Notes under the pieces: model-generated
Told to the model about the DNA's origin: nothing
The model's database searches: none
The model's input: the letters and a program-made list of their open reading frames with translations, nothing else
Assembly: GCA_020632925.1 (NCBI GenBank)
Contig: JACKER010000053.1
Coordinates: 1 to 32,595 of the forward strand
DNA: 32,595 nucleotides
Reading direction: 5' to 3'
Source of the DNA: Alphaproteobacteria bacterium
GTDB taxonomy: Bacteria; Myxococcota_A; UBA796; GCA-2862545
Made by a program: the position numbers and the translations under genes
Shown here: in pieces, positions 15,853 through 23,160 of the stretch
How positions within the stretch are numbered: the first letter of the stretch is position 1
Layout: each line of letters opens with the position of its first letter

Positions 15853-17210
15853 GCGCCGAGGAGACCATCGCCGGGCGCCAGCGTGCGGAACCCTGGTGGC
15901 GGTCCAGGCTGGCCGTCCCCACCGGTCGGATGTTCGCGCTGACCCTGCTGCCGATGGTGGCCTCGCTCGGCGTGCTCGCCTCGCCGACGGTGGCGGTGCC
16001 GATCCTCGCGTTCGACCTCGTGATGGCGTTGGTCGCGCTCGGTGATCTCGCGATGTCCTGGGGCGGGCGCGTGGCGGTCACGCGCAGCTGGCACCCGGTG
16101 CAGGCCGTCGGCCAGCCGTTCGAGGTCGGGGTGGTGCTGCGCAACGAGGGGCGGTCGGGCCTGCGGTTGCGCGCGACCGACGCCGCTCCCGGCGACACCG
16201 ACGGGCTGCCGTGGCAGGGCGAGGTCGAAGCGGGTGGCGAGGTCCGGATCACGTACGCGGCGACCGTCGATCGGCGCGGCCAGCACCCGTTCGGCGACCT
16301 GACCGTGCGCTGGTCGAGCCCGCTCGGGCTGTGGGAGCGGCAGCGGCGCTACGCGACCGACGGCGTGGTCCGCGTCTATCCCGACTTCGCCCGCCTCCGC
16401 GAGACGGGGCTTCGCGGGCGGCTGTCCGAGCGCAAGGCGCCTGGTGGCGCTCGCCGTCGGCCGGGCGGCGAGAACGAGTTCGAGCGGCTGCGCCCCTACG
16501 TCCCGGGCGATCCGTACCGCCATATCGACTGGAAGGCGACGGCCCGCCGCCAGCAGTACGTCACCCGCGAGTTCGGCCAGGAGTCCAACCAGAACCTGAT
16601 CCTGCTCGTCGACAGCGGCCGGATGATGAGCGCGCGCAGCGGGGGGCTCACCGCCTTCGACCACGCGCTCAACGCGGCCGTCCTCCTCGGCCAGGTCGCG
16701 CTGCGGCACGGCGATCGCGTCGGCCTGCTCGTCTTCGACACGAAGGTGCGTGCCTGGCTCCCGCCCAAGGGCGGCGCGCGGACCGCCGACCGCCTGATCC
16801 GCGCGACCTACGACCTCCAGCCGTCGATGGACGAGCCCGACTACGCCGCCGCGTTCCGCCACCTCCACGCGGCCGTGCGGCGACGTTCGCTCGTGGTGCT
16901 GTTCACCTCGGTCGTCGACCAGGTCAACGCCGACCTCGCCTCCGGCCTGGTCCGGGCGCTGCGCTCGCGGCACCTCGCGGTGGCGGTCTGGATGCGGGAC
17001 GTGGACGTGGACGCGCTGCTCGACGAGCCGGCGACCGATCCCAGCGGGTCGTACGCGCGCGCCGCGGCGGCCGAGCTGTCCACCTGGCGCGAGCGGGCGC
17101 TCGCCGATCTCCAGCGACAGGGCGCTCTGGTGCTGGACGCGCCCCCCGCGGACCTGACGCGAGGGCTGCTCCATCGCTACCTCGAGATCAAGGCGCGCCG
17201 ACTGCTGTAG
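15849..17210 (+). CDS. DUF58 domain protein (VWA-like partner of MoxR)
   Basis: 453 residues, GTG at 15849 in a GTGA overlap. Two hydrophobic segments lie near residues 28-65. A beta domain follows, then the DUF58 signature GGENEFERLRPYVPGDPYRHIDWKATARR, split across about 205-235. After it comes a VWA-like core with LILLVDSGRMM, a MIDAS-like Asp-Ser-Gly typical of DUF58 rather than a full DxSxS. DUF58 proteins are nearly always encoded directly after a MoxR ATPase and are thought to be its client or effector. This is the last gene of the five-gene overlap operon; a 22-base gap separates it from the next lipoprotein gene. Its TAG stop forms part of a TAGAAT element. Confidence 0.93.
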   Translation: MSAEETIAGRQRAEPWWRSRLAVPTGRMFALTLLPMVASLGVLASPTVAVPILAFDLVMALVALGDLAMSWGGRVAVTRSWHPVQAVGQPFEVGVVLRNEGRSGLRLRATDAAPGDTDGLPWQGEVEAGGEVRITYAATVDRRGQHPFGDLTVRWSSPLGLWERQRRYATDGVVRVYPDFARLRETGLRGRLSERKAPGGARRRPGGENEFERLRPYVPGDPYRHIDWKATARRQQYVTREFGQESNQNLILLVDSGRMMSARSGGLTAFDHALNAAVLLGQVALRHGDRVGLLVFDTKVRAWLPPKGGARTADRLIRATYDLQPSMDEPDYAAAFRHLHAAVRRRSLVVLFTSVVDQVNADLASGLVRALRSRHLAVAVWMRDVDVDALLDEPATDPSGSYARAAAAELSTWRERALADLQRQGALVLDAPPADLTRGLLHRYLEIKARRLL

Positions 17211-17232
17211 AATCCTGGGTCCGAGGGGCGGG

Positions 17233-18954
17233 ATGCAGCTGCTGACATCGTTGGTGCTGTTGGGGCTCACGGGGTGCGGGAGCACGCCGGAGGTCGGCTG
17301 CGGCGAGTTCGACCAGCTGTTCGTCTGGGCCGACGCCGACGGTGACGGCTTCGGCGACGAGCAGGTGCCCATCGGCTGGGTCTGCGCGACCTCCCCCGGG
17401 CAGTCCGCGCGCAGCAACGACTGCGACGACAGCGAGCCCACCACCTTCCCCGACGCCGAGGAGGCGTGCGACCTCGTCGACAACGACTGCGACGGCACCG
17501 TGGACGAGGACTCGCCCAAGGTCCCGTGGTACCTCGACGCCGACCACGACGGGTACGGCGACGTGACCGCGGTCACCTCGGCCTGCTCGGCCCCGAGTCC
17601 GGACCACGTGCGGCTCGCCGGCGACTGCGACGACGTGGTCGCCGCGATCAACCCGGGCGCGCCCGAGATCTGCAACGGCGGGATCGACGACGACTGCGAC
17701 GGGGACGCCGACGACGACGACGCCGGGCTCGATCCGACCTCGACCACGCGCTTCTACGTCGACCTCGACGAGGACGGGTACGGGGACCCCGAGACCTACC
17801 GGGACCGCTGCGTGGCGGGGACGCGCAACCCCATCGTGCTCAACGGGGACGACTGCAACGACGCGAACGCCGGCATCTCTCCGCTGGCGGACGAGGTGTG
17901 CGACCGCGTCGACAACGACTGCGACGGTCTGGTCGACGACTTCGATCCGGACATCGAGCCCGAGGGCCGCCGAGAGTTCTATTCGGACATGGACGGCGAC
18001 GGGTACGGCGACCCGAACGCCACTTCGCTCGCCTGCTGGCCCACGCCGGGCGTGGCCGTCGCCAACGACCGCGACTGCGACGACACCGACCCCGACGCCA
18101 ACATCCCCAAGGCCTGGGTGCTCGACGAGGACGACGACGGCGTCGGCACGGGGCAGCCCACGGAGTACCAGTGCCTGCGACCGGGTCCCCACCGCGCCCC
18201 GTACGCGTCGGGAGTGGACTGTGCCCCGCTCGACCCCACGGTGTATCCGGGCGCGCCCGACACCTGCGGCGACCGCCGGGACACCGACTGCGACGGGTAC
18301 GACGACTGCGCGACCTGCCAGCAGATCCTGTCGTCGACGCCGACCGCGCGCAGCGGGCCCTACGACCTGTCCGGACCCTTCGGCGAGGTCGAGGTGTACT
18401 GCGACATGGACACCGACGGCGGCGGTTGGACCCTCGTGAGCAGCGGCATCGTCCCCCCGGACGACGCCGGCGGCGCCTGGTACGCCGATCTGGCGACGAC
18501 CAGCCCGGTCTCCGGGTACGCCACCGTGTGGAACGGCCTGCGCGACTTCGCCGACGGCGGTGTGAGCGACCTGCGCTTCACCTGCAAGCGCAACGCCGCC
18601 GACAGCACCTTCGCCGTCGACCTGTCCTTCTACGAGGTCGGCTGGTACACCGAGATCACAACGGGCACCGACGCGGACTCCTGCTTCAACGAGAACAACG
18701 GGGTGGGGCAGGACCCGCCACCCGCCCGTCGGGACAACATCGCCCAGATCTCGCTGCCCGCGGGCGACCAGTGGAACTACGGGTACTTCGAGGGCGAGGA
18801 CAGCTGCACGGACACGAGCGACTTCACCGTCGACTTCGACGACCGTGGGATGGACAGCAACCAGGCCGATGGGACGGACTGGGGCGAGGACGACGGCTCC
18901 CGGAAGTGCGGGACGGGCACGGGCGCGTCGTGGTTCATCTTCTTCCGCGAGTGA
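17233..18954 (+). CDS. Lipoprotein with five MopE-type repeats and a C-terminal fibrinogen-like domain
   Basis: 573 residues, ATG at 17233 with GAGGGG just upstream. MQLLTSLVLLGLTGC is a lipoprotein signal with lipidation expected at Cys15. Residues about 30-355 hold five classical MopE-type metal-binding units (DADGDGFGD; NDCDDxxPTTFPDAEE; ACDLVDNDCDG). From about 358 a fibrinogen-related domain begins: CATCQQIL, VEVYCDMDTDGGGWTLV, later SCFNENNGV, ending SWFIFFRE. Fibrinogen-like domains bind glycans or protein partners, so this is a plausible outer-membrane or surface binding protein; the ligand is unknown. It follows the DUF58 gene by 22 bases and precedes two more lipoprotein genes on the same strand. 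The repeats here keep the Cys that the giant protein's repeats have lost. Confidence 0.9.
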   Translation: MQLLTSLVLLGLTGCGSTPEVGCGEFDQLFVWADADGDGFGDEQVPIGWVCATSPGQSARSNDCDDSEPTTFPDAEEACDLVDNDCDGTVDEDSPKVPWYLDADHDGYGDVTAVTSACSAPSPDHVRLAGDCDDVVAAINPGAPEICNGGIDDDCDGDADDDDAGLDPTSTTRFYVDLDEDGYGDPETYRDRCVAGTRNPIVLNGDDCNDANAGISPLADEVCDRVDNDCDGLVDDFDPDIEPEGRREFYSDMDGDGYGDPNATSLACWPTPGVAVANDRDCDDTDPDANIPKAWVLDEDDDGVGTGQPTEYQCLRPGPHRAPYASGVDCAPLDPTVYPGAPDTCGDRRDTDCDGYDDCATCQQILSSTPTARSGPYDLSGPFGEVEVYCDMDTDGGGWTLVSSGIVPPDDAGGAWYADLATTSPVSGYATVWNGLRDFADGGVSDLRFTCKRNAADSTFAVDLSFYEVGWYTEITTGTDADSCFNENNGVGQDPPPARRDNIAQISLPAGDQWNYGYFEGEDSCTDTSDFTVDFDDRGMDSNQADGTDWGEDDGSRKCGTGTGASWFIFFRE

Positions 18955-18991
18955 GCTCTGCGGGCGCCGCCCGACATGTGGAGGAGACGTG

Positions 18992-19780
18992 ATGTGGATC
19001 CTGGGCCTGACGGGCCTGATGTCGTGTCAGGGAGAGCCGGCGCGCAGCTACTGCGAGTCGGTGTGCGACTGGGCGGTGACCTGTCAGGGGACCGAGCGCG
19101 AGGTGGACGCGACCTCGTTGTCCGCGGAGTGCCTGGCCCAGACGCAGGCGTCGGACGGGTCCTGCGCGAAGGCCGAGGAGGGCACGATCGATCCTGCCTC
19201 GCGCAAGCTGCTCCAGACCTGCACCACCGCGGTGGACGCGGCCGCCGGTGCCGAGCAGTGCGAGGGCTTCGTCGGCTCGATCGACGAGATCAAGGCGGCG
19301 ACCGCACCGACCGAGTGCGCGACGCAGGGCACCGACGCGATCGCCACCTTCGACGCGGCGGTCTACAGCACGTCCGAGACCGGCGAGCAGCTGTGCCAGC
19401 GGTTCACCGACACGTTCTGCCACCGCACCGAGGAGTGCATCATCGGCGACTTCGCCGGCGACGTGCCGCAGGAGGCGATCGACGCGCTCGGCGGCACGCC
19501 GTTCGAGCTGTGCGTCCAGCGGCTCGACCCGCAGTTCACGGGGGCGTGCAAGAGCGACGACTTCTATGCCGCGGAGACCTCGCGGACCGCGGAGCCGAAC
19601 GCTCCCCGCCAGTTCGCGCGCGAGTGCCTGCGCGACTTCTCGACCATCTCCTGCACCGACCTGTTCGCGGGCGACCTGTCCGAGACCTGCGCCGGCGCGT
19701 TCACGACGCCCGACCAGGCGCTGGCGGTCGCGACCGCGATGTACGGCCTGTCGCAGGACTTCGCGCAGTACGCGCCCTGA
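18992..19780 (+). CDS. Cys-rich putative lipoprotein, unknown function
   Basis: 262 residues. ATG at 18992 has an excellent GGAGGAG site five bases upstream. MWILGLTGLMSC is a short lipoprotein signal, with Cys12 the expected lipidated residue. The mature protein has about 14 further Cys residues, including YCESVCDWAVTC, QLCQRFTDTFCHRTEEC and ECLRDFSTISC. It looks helical with disulfides, like the small Cys-rich lipoproteins common in myxobacterial genomes. No catalytic motif is visible. It lies 37 bases after the fibrinogen-domain lipoprotein and 4 bases before the VCBS-UnbV gene, so the three are likely co-expressed. Confidence 0.85.
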   Translation: MWILGLTGLMSCQGEPARSYCESVCDWAVTCQGTEREVDATSLSAECLAQTQASDGSCAKAEEGTIDPASRKLLQTCTTAVDAAAGAEQCEGFVGSIDEIKAATAPTECATQGTDAIATFDAAVYSTSETGEQLCQRFTDTFCHRTEECIIGDFAGDVPQEAIDALGGTPFELCVQRLDPQFTGACKSDDFYAAETSRTAEPNAPRQFARECLRDFSTISCTDLFAGDLSETCAGAFTTPDQALAVATAMYGLSQDFAQYAP

Positions 19781-19784
19781 GCCG

Positions 19785-21530
19785 ATGTGGTCGCTGCTGA
19801 CGGCGGTGGCCTGCTCGCCCCGGTCGACCCCGACCGACGGCCAGCGGCCCGTCCCGACGGCGACCACGGCGGAGACGGCGTCGACCTCCGACACGGGCGG
19901 CTGCGGCCGCTGGTGGTACGCGGACGCCGACGGGGACGGGCTCGGCGGCGCGAAAGGACTGTGGTCCTGCGAAGACCCGGGCGCCGGCTTCGTCTCGTCG
20001 ACCGGCGACTGCGACGACGCGGACCCTGACCTCGTCGAGCCCCTGGGCGACTTCGTGTGGGACGAGGTCTCGGACCCGGCGGGGCTCACGGCCGCGGGTC
20101 CCGCCTGGGACGGGAGCTTCGGCGGGTGCTGGCGCGAGCCCCTCGCCGGGGGCGCGTCCGCCGCGGACTTCGACGGAGACGGCGACGTCGACGTGTTCCT
20201 GCCGCGGACCGCGCTGCCCGACGTGCTCCTGCTCAACGACGGGCAGGGGGTGTTCGCGCCGGCCCCGTTCCCCGATGGCCCGAGCCTGTCCAACGGCGCG
20301 CTCGCCTTCGACGTGGAGGGGGATGGCGACCTCGACCTGTTGGTGACCTCGATCGACGCTGCCCCGGACCGCCTCTGGATCAACGACGGCAGCGCGCACT
20401 TCACGGAGCAGGGGGTGGCGCGGGGGCTGCGGACCGCCGACACCGGCTGTCGGGACCACTTCGGTGCCGCGGCGGGCGACGTCGACGGGGACGGGGATCT
20501 CGACCTGTTGATCGCGGGCTGGGACGAGGAGCTGACGGTCGGCACCCGGCCCCGCACCCGCTTGCTGCTCAACGACGGCCGCGGCGTGTTCACGGACGCG
20601 ACGGTCGTCTCCGGGCTGCACACGAGCTGGGATCGGGCCGCGCTCGACCCGCTGCTGGTCGATCTGGACGGCGACCTCGACCTCGACCTGCTGCTGATCG
20701 CCGACTGGAACGGCACCACGCGCTTCCTCAACCAGGGCGGCGGGCGCTTCGTGGAGGCGCCGCTCGACGAGGTGTTCACGGACGAGAACGGCATGGGGGC
20801 GGACCTCGGCGACGTCGACGGGGACGGCGATCTCGACGTGTTCGTCACGTCCGTCTGGTCCGAGCCCTACGCTGGCTGTCCGTCCAACCCCGCCGCCACC
20901 TGCGACGGCAACCGGCTCTATGCCGCGCAGGGGACCACCTTCGTCGACCACACGGATCTCGCGGGGGTGCGGAAGGGCCAGTGGGGCTGGGGAGCGGCCT
21001 TCCTCGACGCCGACCTGGACGGCGCCCTCGACGTGGTGATGACGGGGGGGATGGACACCTACCTGTTCCGGGACGAGCCCGGGCGCCTCTTCCTGGGCCG
21101 GGGCGACGGCACGTTCCGCGACGCGACGTGCACCAGCGGCTGGTTGGACCGCGGGCAGGGCAGGGGAGTGGTCCCGTTCGACGCCGACGGCGACGGTCGC
21201 CTCGAGCTGCTGGTGACGGGACGTACGGAGACGCCCTCGCTGTGGCGGTCGCGCGGTGCGGGCGGCGCGTGGCTCCAGCTCGAGCTGCGCCAGCCGGGTG
21301 CCAACCCCTTCGCGGTGGGTGCGCGGGTGCGGGTGGTCGACGCCGACGGGGTGTCGCGGGTGGGGCTGGTGCACGCCAACACCGCGTACGTCTCGTCGAG
21401 GGGGCCGTGGGTCCACTTCGGCCTCGGCGCTGCCGCCGGGTCCGTCGAGGTCGAGGTGCGTTGGCCCGATGGCGTCGTCACCCGGCACCCTGGGGTGGAC
21501 CCGGGCCGCGTGGTCCTGACCCGACCCTGA
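19785..21530 (+). CDS. VCBS/FG-GAP repeat protein with ASPIC/UnbV C-terminus (CRTAC1-like)
   Basis: 581 residues, ATG at 19785, four bases after the preceding stop and without a clear ribosome site, so translation may rely on coupling. MWSLLTAVAC is a very short signal; lipidation at Cys10 is possible. A Thr-rich linker and one MopE-like unit (DADGDGLGG; GDCDDADPD) are followed by FG-GAP/VCBS beta-propeller repeats with calcium loops: ADFDGDGDVDVFLP, FDVEGDGDLDLLV, GDVDGDGDLDLLIAG and others. The C-terminal about 90 residues match the ASPIC/UnbV type (GARVRVVDADG; TAYVSSRGPWVHFGLG; VEVEVRWPDG). Such proteins are extracellular, calcium-dependent and often adhesive. It closes the lipoprotein trio. 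Confidence 0.92.
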   Translation: MWSLLTAVACSPRSTPTDGQRPVPTATTAETASTSDTGGCGRWWYADADGDGLGGAKGLWSCEDPGAGFVSSTGDCDDADPDLVEPLGDFVWDEVSDPAGLTAAGPAWDGSFGGCWREPLAGGASAADFDGDGDVDVFLPRTALPDVLLLNDGQGVFAPAPFPDGPSLSNGALAFDVEGDGDLDLLVTSIDAAPDRLWINDGSAHFTEQGVARGLRTADTGCRDHFGAAAGDVDGDGDLDLLIAGWDEELTVGTRPRTRLLLNDGRGVFTDATVVSGLHTSWDRAALDPLLVDLDGDLDLDLLLIADWNGTTRFLNQGGGRFVEAPLDEVFTDENGMGADLGDVDGDGDLDVFVTSVWSEPYAGCPSNPAATCDGNRLYAAQGTTFVDHTDLAGVRKGQWGWGAAFLDADLDGALDVVMTGGMDTYLFRDEPGRLFLGRGDGTFRDATCTSGWLDRGQGRGVVPFDADGDGRLELLVTGRTETPSLWRSRGAGGAWLQLELRQPGANPFAVGARVRVVDADGVSRVGLVHANTAYVSSRGPWVHFGLGAAAGSVEVEVRWPDGVVTRHPGVDPGRVVLTRP

Positions 21531-21627
21531 GCGCGCGCCGCGCCGAGCGGTGCCAGGTCTACTCTCTTCGCATCGATGATGGTCCGTACCCCGTTTTTGC
21601 CGAATCGACGTTACCTGGCTTGAGAAG

Positions 21628-21650
21628 CCGGAGGGACGCGTGCCCTCCGG
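21628..21650. repeat. Perfect 8-bp inverted repeat in the intergenic region
   Basis: CCGGAGGG and CCCTCCGG flank a 7-base loop in the 186-bp gap between the UnbV-type gene and the DUF2325 gene. No T-tract follows, so it is not a classical intrinsic terminator. It may act as one with Rho, or as an operator. Confidence 0.45.
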
Positions 21651-21703
21651 AGCGGACGCCCGGCGGTGGGCTCCTGCAGGGTGCTCCCGCTCGCCGGTCG
21701 TCG

Positions 21704-21716
21704 TAGGCTGGCGCCG
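21704..21716 (+). promoter_or_regulatory. Candidate -10 element for a leaderless DUF2325 mRNA
   Basis: TAGGCT (21704-21709) lies seven bases before the ATG at 21717, so transcription would begin at or next to the start codon. No ribosome site precedes the ATG, which fits a leaderless message. No good -35 is visible; this is a weak pattern call. Confidence 0.3.
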
Positions 21717-23159
21717 ATGTCGAACCGACTGGAGGAGCTGCAGGCCGAGCTGGCGCAGGTGCTCGGGGAGCTCCGGGAGCGCCACGGTGTGCTGGCCCGC
21801 ATCTCGGACCCCGGCGGCGAGGGCGAGCGCTCGCTGCTCGAGGCCCTGTCCCGCCGCGACGCGTTGATCGTGGAGATCGGGAGGGTCGTGGCCCGCCTGG
21901 TCGCCGCCGGCACGACGGTCTCGGTGACACCGCCTCCCGCTCCTGCTCCCACGCCCGCTCCCGCTCCCGCTCCCGCTCCCACTCCCGCTCCACCGGCGCC
22001 GCGCCCCGAGCCCCCGCGCCCGGAGCCCCCGCGCCCGGAGCCCCCGCGCCCACGCCCCCCTCCACCACCCCAGCGCGCTGCTCACGCCCCGCGCAGCCTC
22101 CGCCAGACCCTGGCGCTGATCGACGAGCCCGTGGAGGTGCGCGACGCGGCCGCTGCCATCGCGATGGTCGAGCGCGTCGTCGAGGCCTGCGACGACCCCG
22201 ACGAGTGGCTGCAGCACCCGACGGAGATCCAGCGGTCGCTGGTCGGGCTGACGAGCTCGCTGGCGCGTCACGTGCAGGACGAGGTGGACGTCGTGCTCCC
22301 GGCACCCGTCGCCGGCGCGCTCGGCGCCTGGTTCTCCACGATGACCCGCTGGTCCAAGCTGTATCGACCGGGCTTCGTCGCGGGGCTGTCGCGGTCCAAC
22401 CGGCCCGAGCGGGACCGGTGGATCGAGGACGCGCGGATGTGGTGGGAGCAGCTGTCCGTCCACGTCCCGCTCGGCGCCAGCCTCCTGGCGAGCGCGCTCG
22501 GCGGCGGCGCCACCACGACCCCCGGCGTGGCGCCGACCGCGGGGGAGGACGGCCCCTCGGCGCACGAGGCGCTCCTTGCGCTCGAGCAGGTGCTCGACGA
22601 CCCCGACGCGGACCTCACCGAGCCGCTGGCGGTCGTGCTCGAGGCGGGCGTGGGGCAGCGGGACAACCGGCTGGTCGCCCTCCTCGCGCCGCACCGGGAC
22701 CGCGTCGCGAAGGTGCGTGGCCTCAAGACGTTGAAGTCCGCCCTCAAGTTCGCGCGCCAGGACCCGGTCACCGAGGAGGTGCCCGCCGACACCGTCGAGA
22801 CCTCGCCCATCCCGGACGACTGGCCCTTCCTGAAGCTCACGGAGGGTATGGCGGCGGTCATCGTCGGCGGCGACCCGCGGTCGGAGCACGCCGATCGGAT
22901 CAAGGACGCGTTCCGCTTCGCGTCCGTGGCCTGGAACGAGATCGATCCGCGCCGGGTCGACGCGCTCGCCTCGCGCATCCGGGCCGGTACCCACGGGATG
23001 GTGGTGCTGCTCCGCGAGTTCGTGTCCCACTCCGTCGCCGACGCCGTCCTCGGAGCCTGCAAGGACGCCGACGTCCCGTACGTCGTGGTGGACACCGGCT
23101 ACGGCGTCAACCAGGTGCGCCTCGCCGCCGAGCGCTACCTGCGTGGTCGCCTGGAGTAG
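21717..23159 (+). CDS. Coiled-coil protein with Pro-rich linker and C-terminal DUF2325 domain
   Basis: 480 residues from ATG at 21717. Residues 1-62 are a leucine-rich coiled coil (LEELQAELAQVLGELRERHG). About 70-115 is a low-complexity Pro/Ala linker with three tandem PEPPR units. A helical middle domain has many Trp and Asp residues (about 125-365). The C-terminal about 100 residues have the DUF2325 pattern: AAVIVGGDPR, an Asp/Arg-rich centre, VVLLREFVSHSVADAV and DVPYVVVDTGYG. DUF2325 is a small Rossmann-like domain of unknown function found in many bacteria. No signal or membrane helix is present, so it is cytoplasmic. One base separates its stop from the Ig/barrel gene. Its job is unknown; a sensor or scaffold is only a guess. 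Confidence 0.85.
   Translation: MSNRLEELQAELAQVLGELRERHGVLARISDPGGEGERSLLEALSRRDALIVEIGRVVARLVAAGTTVSVTPPPAPAPTPAPAPAPAPTPAPPAPRPEPPRPEPPRPEPPRPRPPPPPQRAAHAPRSLRQTLALIDEPVEVRDAAAAIAMVERVVEACDDPDEWLQHPTEIQRSLVGLTSSLARHVQDEVDVVLPAPVAGALGAWFSTMTRWSKLYRPGFVAGLSRSNRPERDRWIEDARMWWEQLSVHVPLGASLLASALGGGATTTPGVAPTAGEDGPSAHEALLALEQVLDDPDADLTEPLAVVLEAGVGQRDNRLVALLAPHRDRVAKVRGLKTLKSALKFARQDPVTEEVPADTVETSPIPDDWPFLKLTEGMAAVIVGGDPRSEHADRIKDAFRFASVAWNEIDPRRVDALASRIRAGTHGMVVLLREFVSHSVADAVLGACKDADVPYVVVDTGYGVNQVRLAAERYLRGRLE
22008..22052 (+). repeat. Three tandem 15-bp repeats (coding, Pro-rich linker)
   Basis: GAGCCCCCGCGCCCG is repeated three times, with one change in the last copy, directly after a run of CCCGCT-like hexamers (about 21934-21993). 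It encodes the PEPPR linker of the DUF2325 protein. Such tandem copies can change number by slippage. Confidence 0.85.
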
Positions 23160-23160
23160 G

